Positions 17,645 through 25,918 of a DNA stretch of 64,000 bases are shown one piece after another (position 1 is the first letter of the stretch; the number at the start of each line of letters is the position of its first letter). The stretch is taken from positions 62,001-126,000 of the forward strand of contig NZ_JBHTKJ010000073.1 in NCBI RefSeq assembly GCF_042675965.1, read 5' to 3'. The DNA comes from Virgibacillus_R byunsanensis (GTDB lineage: Bacteria > Bacillota > Bacilli > Bacillales > Amphibacillaceae). The translations under genes and the position numbers were made by a program. Below the pieces are notes generated by a model. It made no database searches. It was not told where the DNA came from and was given only the letters and a program-made list of their open reading frames with translations.

Positions 17645-17684
17645 AAAGCCCCGCCTTGGCTTTAAGCCAAAACGAGACTTTATA
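17645..17684 (-). terminator. Terminator of the M14 carboxypeptidase gene
   Basis: Read leftward: AGTCTCG, TTGGCTT, then AAGCCAA and CGGGGCT form a long stem with G-U pairs, followed by TTTTTT. It begins about ten bases after the stop codon at 17694. Confidence 0.85.
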
Positions 17685-17693
17685 TTATAATTG

Positions 17694-18734
17694 TTATTCA
17701 GTTGTCCGGGTTGATTGGTAAGAAAGGGTATCCCAAAAAGATACATCTTTCTCATTAACAGATCCATCAGCAATAGCTCTAGTAGTAGCATCTAACGTTT
17801 CAACTGTCTGTTTGATTAGATACCCATTACTTTTTTGGCCGAGTGCGTATGGTTTATAATAATGGTCGGCCATACCACGCATTTCAAACAACAATGTAGA
17901 AATACCATACTCTACTGCTATACCATTACGGCTAATCGTTTCTGCAGATCCTCCGTTATATTTACCTAAATGACCCCATCCTTTTGAGTCAATGGCGTCA
18001 AAAACAACTGCACCCAATTGTTTGGATTTCGTAACTACATCAGGATCAGCATTTTCCGTTGTTGGATATAAAATGGAACCTGATACAAGATCACCGTCAC
18101 GCTCACTTTGTGTACCCTGGTGATGTAAATCAATCATATAGTCGATATCATAGGCGCCCATTACATTATCATGTAATGCTTTTGTTTCCGGCTGGATCCT
18201 ATCAACATGATCACGATTCAGATCTACCTGTTCAGCATTATAGCGTGTTAAATTATAATCGCCGTCTCCCACATAATCATCTAATGAAAAATTAACATCT
18301 CCCATAGCACCATCCACATTTAACCTTGGTACTACCAATACATTTACACCATCAAGGACACCTTTCATCTTCTGAGTCCCAAGATGTTTAATAAAGTCCA
18401 AAGCACCCTCTGTTGTTAATGCTTCGTTTCCGTGCTGTTGAGTAAGAAATAGAATGGTAGGATTTTCAGGGTCCTGCATGTATTTCACTAAATGCAGATC
18501 ACGTCCCTGTACTGATTGTCCAATGACTTCAAGTTCCATGTGATCCTGTTTTGCCTCCTGCTTATGCAAGAAATCAACCAGTTCCTCATGTGTATGAAGG
18601 ATAGAGTTGTTAACCATCTCATTTCCTCCATAGTTAGGACCTTCCCCTACAGCATTCACGGTTGGTGATGAAATGGATACACCTCCGAGTACTAATGCTC
18701 CGGTAACCGTTAGCGTTAATAACTTGTTTCTCAT
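17694..18734 (-). CDS. Secreted M14-family zinc carboxypeptidase
   Basis: A 346-residue extracellular metallopeptidase. The N-terminus is a classical signal peptide (MRNKLLTLTVTGALVLGG, then a short neutral stretch ending near TVNA). The zinc triad is present: His and Glu in QQHGNEALTTEG, and His in MIDLHHQGTQ. RNDxxxR-like substrate binding is seen as DLNRDH, and the general-base Glu is in TLLFEMRG. It should release amino acids or peptides from the C-terminus of proteins or from peptidoglycan peptides. AGGAGG precedes the ATG, but both lie within a 13-bp inverted repeat. Confidence 0.9.
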   Translation of the reverse strand: MRNKLLTLTVTGALVLGGVSISSPTVNAVGEGPNYGGNEMVNNSILHTHEELVDFLHKQEAKQDHMELEVIGQSVQGRDLHLVKYMQDPENPTILFLTQQHGNEALTTEGALDFIKHLGTQKMKGVLDGVNVLVVPRLNVDGAMGDVNFSLDDYVGDGDYNLTRYNAEQVDLNRDHVDRIQPETKALHDNVMGAYDIDYMIDLHHQGTQSERDGDLVSGSILYPTTENADPDVVTKSKQLGAVVFDAIDSKGWGHLGKYNGGSAETISRNGIAVEYGISTLLFEMRGMADHYYKPYALGQKSNGYLIKQTVETLDATTRAIADGSVNEKDVSFWDTLSYQSTRTTE

Positions 18735-18772
18735 GAATACATAACCTCCTATTTTTTGAGTTATGTATTCAT
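18733..18772 (-). promoter_or_regulatory. Hairpin enclosing the ribosome binding site of the M14 peptidase gene
   Basis: ATGAATACATAAC (18733-18745) and GTTATGTATTCAT (18760-18772) are perfect inverted arms of 13 bp. In the mRNA the AGGAGG site falls in the loop and start-codon bases fall in the closing arm. This could control translation, or the DNA palindrome could be an operator at the 5' end. Confidence 0.55.
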
Positions 18773-19073
18773 TCCACTAAAAAATGACAATTCCCTGCAT
18801 TTATTTTAAAAATGAAGATTAGGTCTTATGTGTAAAATTTTGTTTATGAGTGGATAGTATGAGGAAAATTTCGGATTTCATTTTATACAGGTAATTAGAC
18901 ATCATACCATTTTAGTACGGTGTTAATATTTATACTCACTATTAAAGTATCCGTTTTCATTTCTCATAACTCATTCACAATGCTATCATTAATCTATTAG
19001 CGTCTGACCAGGAAATTCGCTTATTAATTCTGGTAAACGATACTTGGTCCTTTCCAAACGAGGTGGATGAATA
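18773..19073. other. Divergent intergenic region
   Basis: About 300 bases between the leftward peptidase gene and the rightward flavin reductase gene. It must hold both promoters, but I see no confident -35/-10 pair and no repeat. Confidence 0.5.
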
Positions 19074-19685
19074 ATGGAAATAAGTTCTAAAGATTGTAAC
19101 CCAAAGGATTTATATAAATTAATGACAGGAATGATTGTTCCACGACCAATTGCATTTGTCTCTACGAAAAGTGTATATGGTGTACATAATGTGGCTCCGT
19201 TTAGTTTCTTTAGTGCAGTAACTAGTGATCCACCTATTATTATGTTTTCACTAGGAGAACACAAAGGTGAAAAAAAGGATACCCTTGTGAACATTGAACA
19301 TCATAAAGAGTTTACGATTAATGTAGTTACAGAAGATATCGCTCAGGCAATGCATGAATCCGCTGCTGATTTTGCCCCAGATGTTAGTGAATTTGAAGAA
19401 ATAGGGCTAACTCCAATACCAGCAGCTAAGATTGATTGTATGTCTGTCAAAGAATCTCCTATCCATATGGAGTGTACATTGGAAAAGGTCATTGGAGTGG
19501 GTGCGAACTATATGGTATTAGGACGCGTCGTTCACTTTAGAATTGATGATAAACTCTATATGGAACCTTATAAAATTAACATTGCAGAACTAAAGCCAGT
19601 TGGAAGGTTAGCCGGAAATATGTATTCCGAAACCAAGAATTTATATAAGTTGGATAGACATGTAGACAAACGAAAATTGAGATAA
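19074..19685 (+). CDS. Flavin reductase-like (DIM6/NTAB family) FMN-binding protein
   Basis: A 203-residue split-barrel flavoprotein. The family sequence is clear: KLMTGMIVPRPIAFVSTK near the start, NVAPFSFFSAVTSDPPIIMF, then KKDTLVNIEHHKEFTINVV and the C-terminal LKPVGRLAGNMYS. Such proteins reduce or bind FMN, often as partners of monooxygenases. GAGGTGG lies seven bases before the ATG. No partner gene is adjacent; the nearest monooxygenase is at 32.8 kb. Confidence 0.88.
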   Translation: MEISSKDCNPKDLYKLMTGMIVPRPIAFVSTKSVYGVHNVAPFSFFSAVTSDPPIIMFSLGEHKGEKKDTLVNIEHHKEFTINVVTEDIAQAMHESAADFAPDVSEFEEIGLTPIPAAKIDCMSVKESPIHMECTLEKVIGVGANYMVLGRVVHFRIDDKLYMEPYKINIAELKPVGRLAGNMYSETKNLYKLDRHVDKRKLR

Positions 19686-19713
19686 ATATATTAATTTCAA
19701 GGGGAATTAATGG

Positions 19714-19950
19714 ATGGAAATTAGACAACTAATTCCGAACGATGCTGAGAAGTATTTCAATCTAAGACTTGAAGCATTACAAAGAAATCTTGAGGCATTC
19801 TCATCTACTTATGAAGAGGAAAAGGATTATTCCTTAGAAAAATATCAAAATAGGTTTAAAGATGATTATTTTTATACTTTTGGCGCATTCGAAAACGAAC
19901 AACTTTTAGGTGTAGTTTCTCTAGTAATGGAGCAAATAATTGCAAATTGA
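19714..19950 (+). pseudogene. Truncated GNAT acetyltransferase
   Basis: The 79-residue frame begins exactly like a full GNAT enzyme (MEIRQLIPNDAEKYFNLRLE, then FSSTYEEEKDYSLEKY and TFGAFENEQLLGVVSLVME) but stops before motif A, the acetyl-CoA binding loop. Members of this family are usually about 165-175 residues. No other frame downstream continues the domain, so the 3' half appears deleted rather than frameshifted. It lies 28 bases after the flavin reductase gene. Confidence 0.75.
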
Positions 19951-20289
19951 TAATAACTATCATGATGAGGAACTAACGGGTTCACTTGTGAGGTGCAAAA
20001 CAGTGAATCACAAGTTAAATCTCACGTATAATCACATAACCTTCACTATTAAATTCACAGTAAAATTCACGGTAAAAAATGGCTTGGAAAAATATCCAAG
20101 CCATTTTCTTTCTAAATATCCGTTGTTAAACTAAAGCACCAGTTACTTCAAGAAGAAATCTATCTAATTGTAGACCACTGAAGAATCATTCCTGTATTAT
20201 AAATTTCTTCTTTTTCAAAGTAATCGTCCTTATATCTAAATACGGACAAGTTTAAATTTGTACCTTTTGTTTTTTATTCAAGTATAATA
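19951..20289. other. Intergenic region with a short tandem repeat
   Basis: About 340 bases after the truncated GNAT gene. The part at 20050-20075 holds two copies of ATTCACxGTAAA in tandem and other TTCAC/GTGA motifs. Beyond the hairpin at 20075-20110 I see nothing else, and no coding sequence is convincing. Confidence 0.5.
20075..20110. terminator. Bidirectional terminator
   Basis: AAAATGGCTTGGA pairs with TCCAAGCCATTTT around a five-to-ten-base A/T loop, with T-runs on both strands. It can end the rightward flavin reductase transcript and the leftward lipoprotein transcript. Confidence 0.8.
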
Positions 20290-20823
20290 CTATTGATTCA
20301 CTTTGCTAGTTATCATATCGACAATTTCAAAAGCTTTGTCTTTAGATAGTTCTTCGTTTAGATTAAAGTCAATTAAATAGGAACCTTCCTCAACCTTGAA
20401 ATAAACGAACAGAAACTTTTTAACCTCGTGATATTCTACATCAATACCATTAAAAGACTTTGTTTCACTTGGTTGAGAACCACCGCTTCTATCATTGTAG
20501 GTTACCGTGAAAGCATTAGGTTCCCCGTCATAAATTCCATATAATATATCAGTATCCATATTTTTTTCGTATTTGTTTATAAATTGATCGTCTTTCAATT
20601 CACCCTCTTGCTCGGAATACGTAATAACTAAATCCTTATCATCGTGCGGTAAGTGTTGTACTTCTACCGATGTGATAGAATAATCTTCAAGTTGGGGGAT
20701 ATATACATCAGTGCCAAATTCATCGTCAGCCTGCTCCTGAAACGAAACACCTTCTCCATCTGTTTGAGATGAACAAGCACTAACTAACAATATGGCAAAG
20801 AGCAAAAACAATATTCTTTTCAT
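20290..20823 (-). CDS. Lipoprotein of unknown function
   Basis: A 177-residue lipoprotein: the first 20 residues are MKRILFLLFAILLVSACSSQ with lipobox VSAC. The mature part is acidic and beta-rich, with IPQLEDYSITSVEVQHLP, a GIYDGEPNAFTVTYNDRSGG stretch and FLFVYFKVEEGSYLIDFN near the end. The pattern resembles DUF4367-like domains found on the outside of Bacilli, but I do not recognise a specific family. The RBS is AGGAGG-like. It is monocistronic. Confidence 0.65.
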   Translation of the reverse strand: MKRILFLLFAILLVSACSSQTDGEGVSFQEQADDEFGTDVYIPQLEDYSITSVEVQHLPHDDKDLVITYSEQEGELKDDQFINKYEKNMDTDILYGIYDGEPNAFTVTYNDRSGGSQPSETKSFNGIDVEYHEVKKFLFVYFKVEEGSYLIDFNLNEELSKDKAFEIVDMITSKVNQ

Positions 20824-20993
20824 AATAGTACCTCCTCGGTATTAAAACCATATCTTAACTGTATATACGATTGGGGTCTGAAAAAGTTCTGTCATAAACA
20901 ATCAATTTTCTTTTGGGTCTATTTGGCTCAAAATATCTTATTAAACTCTTCTGCGTCTTTAGTGGCGAGTGAATTCTATTCCCTATTCAAGGA

Positions 20994-21291
20994 AAGCACC
21001 CATTACTTAAATAGAAATTACACTGCTTGGACATAAGACAGCCTATCTTTTCTGCGGACTCATTGAACCTTATTTCCTTTCATTATGCATAATTATCGTG
21101 GTGACGGACTCAGAAGACCTTATTTGTAACAGTTCCAGAGTTATAGACTGTTTTTTTATGCAATAAGATCCCCTGAGTCCGCTTAACCTTAAAAATCACT
21201 GTTTTTGACACAAATAAGGGCACTGGAGTCCGCTTAAAGTTCGCTCGTCTATTATCTATCTCGTTTACACAAGAAGCGACTACTCTTCTTG
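20994..21291 (+). repeat. Modular palindromic repeat, copy 1
   Basis: This ~298 bp element recurs at 29286-29545 (inverted) and 50821-51121. It contains two forward modules of the type GCGGACTCA-nnn-GACCTTATTT (at about 21053 and 21104) and two inverted modules AATAAG-nnn-CCTGAGTCCGC (at about 21162 and 21215). The outer and inner pairs would base-pair into one long hairpin. It lies in a 780-base gene-free region (20824-21600) whose remaining parts show no gene. Confidence 0.85.
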
Positions 21292-21600
21292 AACGATCAA
21301 AGTTGGCAAGCGTAATATCATTCCTATAAAATTAGGGAATATCGTGGAGTATATAGCTAGTAGCTCTAGTGGGGCTTCATAGATTAAATCTCTTAATTTC
21401 TAAAGGAGTTTTATATCCCCAGAAAATTAAAGTTAGTACCAAGTTAATATAAATCAATAAGAAAACGTTTTATACTTTTCCACCTCATATAAAAAATTCA
21501 ATCAACATTCTTCAACTATTCTGCTCAATTGAACAAGGATGTAATTTACCTTATTAAAGATAAGCACTGAACACTTATTAGCTGGTTTACTTAAATGGAA

Positions 21601-21816
21601 TCAAAATAGTATTGACTTATAGTTTAATGTCTTTTCTATTATTTCTTCTGGAGTTAGTTCTGCCTCATTATTAAAAATCAGGTCACTTACTTCTGGATGA
21701 GGGACATTTCTTTCTAACTGAATAATCATCTTGTCAATTTCCTCTTCCGTACCCTCAACCTTACATATTTTCTCTACAAGTTTGATTAGAGCTTTTTTAT
21801 CCAGACTATTCCTCAA
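21601..21816 (-). CDS. Orphan colicin-E-type (DNase bacteriocin) immunity protein
   Basis: A 71-residue acidic protein that matches the four-helix colicin/pyocin immunity fold. Compare LIKLVEKICKVEGTEEEIDK followed by MIIQLERNVPHPEVSDLIFN with the Im9 pattern LVTTIC-EEELVKLVTHFE-HPSGSDLIYYP. The HP-x-x-SDLI helix-III motif that touches the nuclease is intact (PHPEVSDLIF). Immunity genes normally sit just downstream of their toxin; here the upstream side is the divergent AbrB-like gene and no nuclease gene is present. It could protect against rivals' toxins or be a polymorphic-toxin remnant. Confidence 0.75.
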   Translation of the reverse strand: MRNSLDKKALIKLVEKICKVEGTEEEIDKMIIQLERNVPHPEVSDLIFNNEAELTPEEIIEKTLNYKSILF

Positions 21817-21938
21817 TCAAATTCACCTCTAATTCTTAAAGAATAGCCCCCGTTTGTTTAAGTCCATACTACATATTTTTTCTAACTCACTTTAATATGT
21901 TATAATTGTTCTAACAATTATAACAAGGATGTGGTCCT

Positions 21939-22190
21939 TTGGAACAATTCGAAAGAAAAGTTACTAAGATTGGAAATAGTTTTGGAATTACTCTTCCTAC
22001 TGAATTACTTAAACAAGTCGGCTTAGCACATGGTGATGATGTTCAAGTGGAAGTTAAAGATGGAAAAATTGTCCTGAGAAAAAAAGAGCAGGTAAAACTT
22101 CCTGAAGGTGTCGATGTAGAATTCATGGATGTTTTAAATGATGTCATTAATGAGCATGACAAAGCGTTTAAAGGATTAGTGAACAGATAA
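21939..22190 (+). CDS. AbrB/MazE/SpoVT-type antitoxin
   Basis: An 83-residue swapped-hairpin DNA-binding protein: ERKVTKIGNSFGITLPTELL is the family signature, followed by GDDVQVEVKDGKIVLRKK. The C-terminal tail probably wraps the toxin. Its TGA/ATG junction overlaps the next gene (Doc fragment) by one base, the layout of a toxin-antitoxin operon. Such antitoxins neutralise the toxin and repress their own promoter. A TTG or GTG start is not needed; the start codon here is TTG-like at 21939, with AAGGATGTGG upstream. Confidence 0.85.
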   Translation: MEQFERKVTKIGNSFGITLPTELLKQVGLAHGDDVQVEVKDGKIVLRKKEQVKLPEGVDVEFMDVLNDVINEHDKAFKGLVNR

Positions 22191-22402
22191 TGGATGAAGT
22201 CATCTATCTTACAACAAACCAAGTGATTGCTATTAATACGGTACAAATTCGTCTATATTCCCCAGATGAACCATTAGGTGTAAAAGATCCAAACCTACTT
22301 GATTCAGCTATTAACCGTCCAAAACAATCCGTGTTTGGTAGTGATGCTTATCCAACTATTTCCCATAACCCACAAATAACCTTGAACTTAAATGTTCCAT
22401 AA
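22190..22402 (+). pseudogene. Truncated Doc-family (Fic-fold) toxin
   Basis: The first 56 residues match Doc death-on-curing toxins: VIYLTTNQVIAINTVQIRLY, PLGVKDPNLLDSAINRPKQS and FGSDAYPTI. The sequence then switches to unrelated SHNPQITLNLNVP and stops. The catalytic Fic motif HxFxxGNKR, which should come some 15-20 residues later, is absent, so the toxin cannot be active. The breakpoint is near 22358; the DNA beyond it does not resume the domain in any frame. Confidence 0.85.
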
Positions 22403-22794
22403 CTACTAAAATAGCCGCTATCCCGCGAACTAAATCTAAGTAAATTGATATATTTCCATTTAACAATTCGTTTACTTTTGAAAAATTCATGTATAACTTC
22501 TTCAACTTTGTACCGTCTCCCTCTAAAAATCACTTTTTTAAACTGTTTGTTCTTTATCAAACTCTAACACGTTCTTTATAAAGAAAAAAGGTTTTTATTA
22601 CTTCATCTATACACTTTTGATTATGGTATACCTAATGTAATGATACTGATGCTGTTTTTCTTTTTCGATAAAATGAAAGTTTCTCCCCCCAGCAACTCTG
22701 TGAAAATACCATACTTTTCTATGAAAATGTGAATATATAACCAATATATAGGACATAATGCCAACTATAATGAAAAATTATGGAGGTGTTATCT
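22403..22794. other. Intergenic region beyond the toxin breakpoint
   Basis: About 390 bases. A minus-strand frame (22560 to about 22430) reads MIKNKQFKKVIFRGRRYKVE and then basic sequence, which may be a fragment of a small protein gene joined to the toxin at the breakpoint. I cannot identify it and it has no clear ribosome binding site. The rest holds the upstream region of the YusW-like gene. Confidence 0.3.
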
Positions 22795-23277
22795 ATGAAA
22801 AAAATAGTATTATTTGCTGTATTTCTTATGTCTGCTATGGTTATTGCTGCTTGTAACGGTGAGGAAGATGATTCATCCGAGAATAAATCAAATCCAGATG
22901 TTGAAAGTCAGGAAGCTATGAGCACCATGAATGATATGGTAAAAGATATGGAAGAGTTGGACTATTCTTCAATTGACTTTGATGTCTTATATGATGATAC
23001 AGAATTTGAAGGCGAAATTCACAATGATGATGGTCTAGTGGAATCAGAGTATTATAATCCATTTAACGATACGACTGAACGCGGACCAGCTGCTTTTGAT
23101 ATTATGTTTCCAATTGTGAAAGAATTAAAATTGGATCCAGACATGACAGATGAGGAAGCTGTTGCAACATCTATAGAAACGTTTAACCTACCTGAGGATT
23201 TCTTAAAAGCTGAATTACAAGTAACGTTCAAGGATGGAACAGAAAAAGTATATGAAGTTAAAATGAATGAAATGTAA
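22795..23277 (+). CDS. YusW-like lipoprotein
   Basis: A lipoprotein of about 160 residues: signal MKKIVLFAVFLMSAMVIAAC with lipobox VIAAC, an acidic linker, and a C-terminal domain of the YusW type (IMFPIVKELKLDPDMTDEEA then LQVTFKDGTEKVYEVKMNEM). The function is unknown. The frame could start at 22780, but that ATG belongs to the GGAGGTG ribosome binding site, so the ATG at 22795 is the true start. It has its own terminator. Confidence 0.75.
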   Translation: MKKIVLFAVFLMSAMVIAACNGEEDDSSENKSNPDVESQEAMSTMNDMVKDMEELDYSSIDFDVLYDDTEFEGEIHNDDGLVESEYYNPFNDTTERGPAAFDIMFPIVKELKLDPDMTDEEAVATSIETFNLPEDFLKAELQVTFKDGTEKVYEVKMNEM

Positions 23278-23314
23278 CGATGTGGATTTTTAGCTTAATA
23301 AGGATTTAATTCAA

Positions 23315-23347
23315 GGCATGAAAACAATTGTTTTCATGCTTTTTTTG
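23315..23347 (+). terminator. Rho-independent terminator
   Basis: GCATGAAAACAATTGTTTTC and ATGC form a perfect 24-base palindrome followed by TTTTTTT, about 40 bases after the YusW-like gene. Confidence 0.9.
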
Positions 23348-23505
23348 CAGATAAGAAAGTATAAATCTTTCTTATCTGCATAAGTGCAACTAAGGCTTCC
23401 GCCATTAAGGCTTGGCGATAAGCCAAGTTTTCTAAGGTAGATAGGAAAACCTTCTTATCTACATAAGTACAACTAAGGCTTGGCGTTAAACCGAGTTTTC
23501 TAATT
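23341..23505. repeat. Hairpin-rich intergenic repeat, family 2, copies in tandem
   Basis: The segment reads GCAGATAAGAAAGT...CTTTCTTATCTGC, then CATAAGTGCAACTAAGGCTT and GGCTTGGCGATAAGCCAAG, then the same series again in shortened form. Parts of it recur at 33965-34180, 41132-41222 and 61732-61812. It fills the gap between the YusW-like and PQQ dehydrogenase genes. Confidence 0.75.
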
Positions 23506-23620
23506 ATACCTTTAAATCCTTCCTATATTTCCCAACCTCCTTATATAGATTATTTTCCAAATACACGGGCAAATTAAAAAGAAGAAATCCATAATTAGTA
23601 TGAAAAGAAAGGTGTATTAT

Positions 23621-25864
23621 ATGCGGAATAAAAATGTATGGATATTAGTCTTGGGAGTGTTACTGATAATCAGTGCTGGTTTATTTATCATTCAATACGT
23701 AAATCCCGGCAATGACACGGCGGATCCTGAGGAACAAGATACACAAGAAAACACAGAGGAAAAACCAAACATTGAACAACAAAATGATGCTGATGGTAAC
23801 GAACACTTTTCAGTTCAACATACGGAATATCCAGGTGAAGTTGCTCCAAATTTTTCTGCTGAAGAACTAATTGAACCACCATCTGTTAATTGGATAACGA
23901 ACGGCGGGAATATTTTCAATGGCCGTTACTCCCCATTGGAAGGGATTGACACTTCCAATGTCAGCGATTTAAAAGCAGAATGGGTTACTAGTATGGGAAC
24001 CGGGCTTGAATTCAAATATTCTGGTGAATCTACTCCACTTGTGTATGATGGAGTGATGTTTAATATTACCGGAGATAACCATGTTACTGCCATCAATGCA
24101 ACGACAGGAGAATTTATTTGGGAGTACAAGCCTAAACTCACCGAAAACCTGGACACGCTTTGTTGTGGGTGGGCAACCCGAGGTGTTGCACTAGGAGATG
24201 GCAAAGTATTTGTTCCTTTGCTAGATGCAAGACTGGTTGCTTTGGATCAAGAAACAGGTGAAGTATTATGGGAAACTGTAGTTGATGAATGGGAAAAAGG
24301 ATATACCATCACAAGTGCTCCACTTTTCTATGATGGGAAAGTATATACTGGAGTCGCAGGTGGTGAATATGGAATTAGGGGCTACGTAGCAGCATATGAC
24401 GCAGAGATTGGCAGGCAAATCTGGAGAAGCTATACACTGCCAGCACCAGGTGAACAAGGATCTGAAACGTGGCCGGAAGATAGTAGAAACTGGTTAACTG
24501 GTGGAGCACCTGTATGGCAGACACCTGCGATTGATCCAGAATTAGGACTTATTTATTTCGCAACTGGGAATACATCCCCTGATTTAGATGGAAGCAATCG
24601 TGAGGGAGATAATTTATACTCCGATTCTGTCATGGCCTTAAATGCTAATACTGGGGAATATGAATGGCATTTCCAGGAAATACATCATGACATTTGGGAT
24701 TATGACCTAGCTAATCCGGTTGTATTGTTTGATGTAGAAATGGAAGGTGAAATGAAAAAAGGGATTGCTCAAGCAGGTAAAACGGGATGGGTTTATATAT
24801 TGGATCGAACGAACGGAGAACCTCTCATTGGTATAGAGGAAAAGCCTGTACCTCAAAATGAAAATCAAAAAACCTCCCCTACTCAGCCGTTTCCAGTCGG
24901 GGATGCCTTTGTACCGCAAGGAGTTACAGATGAAGATGTAAAACGAGATTTACCTGATGATTTTGATGGAAAGTACGGGGATATTTTTACGCCCTTTTGG
25001 GATGAACCAGTCACCGTAAAACCATCACCACAAGGAGGAGCAAACTGGCCACCATCTGCCTATAACCCAAACACAGAACTCTTCTATGTGTTAGGTAACG
25101 ACAATTATTTTTCATACGCACATTATGCAGAAGATGAGGAAAATAAATTTGAACTTGGTAAGGAATGGTTGGGAAGTGTATGGCAACCTGTTGAACAATC
25201 ACCAAGTCGAGGTACAGTGACTGCATTAGATATTAAAACCAATAAAATTGTTTGGCAAAATGATTGGGATACCATTGCATATAGTGGTATTTTAACAACA
25301 GCTGGAAACTTGATTTTCACTGGGCATAACGATGGAAGAATCATCGCATACGATGCAACCAATGGTGAGCATGTGTGGGAGTTTAAAACAGACGCGGGTG
25401 CAAATGCGCCACCAATCACTTATGAAGTCGATGGGAAACAATATATTTCCATTTTCTCTGCTGGTAATTCCCTCGCTGGAACACAGCATGGCGACAAAAT
25501 ATATACTTTTTCTTTAGAAGGGGAATTTGAATCACTGGAAGATATTTCAGAAGAAGACGTTATTACTTCACCTGTAAGTGAAGAAATGGATTTCAATCAA
25601 GGTAAAGAAGAAGACAAAGGTGAAGTGTCCGTAGATGAAGGGGTTAAAGTGTATGAGAATAATTGCTTATCTTGCCACGGTGCAGAAGGTGCAGGCGGTC
25701 ATAATGGACCAACTTTACAAAACACCAACATGGATAGAGAACAGTTAATTCAACAGATTAAAGAAGGCAGTGGTGGTATGCCTGGATTTGAAGGACAGCT
25801 AACAGAAGAAGAAATTGAAGCTGTGACAGAGTATATCATGAGTCTTTCTGAAGAAGACGGATAA
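23621..25864 (+). CDS. Membrane-anchored PQQ-dependent dehydrogenase with C-terminal cytochrome c
   Basis: A quinohaemoprotein of about 747 residues acting on the outer face of the membrane. Residues 3-25 are one transmembrane anchor, and an acidic linker follows. An eight-bladed PQQ propeller covers about 70-630, with the adjacent-cysteine pair in DTLCCGWATRGVALGDG, the metal Asn in FATGNTSPDL and the catalytic Asp in HHDIWDYDLANPV. The last 90 residues are a class I cytochrome c with NNCLSCHGAEGAGGHNGPTL and a Met ligand in EGSGGMPGFEG. Electrons from an alcohol or sugar would pass to this haem and the respiratory chain. The frame opens at 23600, but AAAGGTG six bases before the ATG at 23621 fixes the start. 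No PQQ synthesis genes are in the window. Confidence 0.9.
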   Translation: MRNKNVWILVLGVLLIISAGLFIIQYVNPGNDTADPEEQDTQENTEEKPNIEQQNDADGNEHFSVQHTEYPGEVAPNFSAEELIEPPSVNWITNGGNIFNGRYSPLEGIDTSNVSDLKAEWVTSMGTGLEFKYSGESTPLVYDGVMFNITGDNHVTAINATTGEFIWEYKPKLTENLDTLCCGWATRGVALGDGKVFVPLLDARLVALDQETGEVLWETVVDEWEKGYTITSAPLFYDGKVYTGVAGGEYGIRGYVAAYDAEIGRQIWRSYTLPAPGEQGSETWPEDSRNWLTGGAPVWQTPAIDPELGLIYFATGNTSPDLDGSNREGDNLYSDSVMALNANTGEYEWHFQEIHHDIWDYDLANPVVLFDVEMEGEMKKGIAQAGKTGWVYILDRTNGEPLIGIEEKPVPQNENQKTSPTQPFPVGDAFVPQGVTDEDVKRDLPDDFDGKYGDIFTPFWDEPVTVKPSPQGGANWPPSAYNPNTELFYVLGNDNYFSYAHYAEDEENKFELGKEWLGSVWQPVEQSPSRGTVTALDIKTNKIVWQNDWDTIAYSGILTTAGNLIFTGHNDGRIIAYDATNGEHVWEFKTDAGANAPPITYEVDGKQYISIFSAGNSLAGTQHGDKIYTFSLEGEFESLEDISEEDVITSPVSEEMDFNQGKEEDKGEVSVDEGVKVYENNCLSCHGAEGAGGHNGPTLQNTNMDREQLIQQIKEGSGGMPGFEGQLTEEEIEAVTEYIMSLSEEDG

Positions 25865-25874
25865 TATGAAAAAG

Positions 25875-25917
25875 AAAAGGAAGTTGTCCGATAAATGGAT
25901 TGGACAACTTCCTTTTT
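25875..25917. terminator. Shared bidirectional terminator
   Basis: AAAAGGAAGTTGTCC pairs with GGACAACTTCCTTTT between the convergent PQQ dehydrogenase and PQQ sugar dehydrogenase genes, with A and T runs on both sides. Confidence 0.9.
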
Positions 25918-25918
25918 A

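Noticed and set aside
19940..20134. 64-codon frame after the truncated GNAT gene
   Set aside because: Its residues (FTIKFTVKFTVK) come from the short tandem repeat and it ends in the terminator; not convincing.
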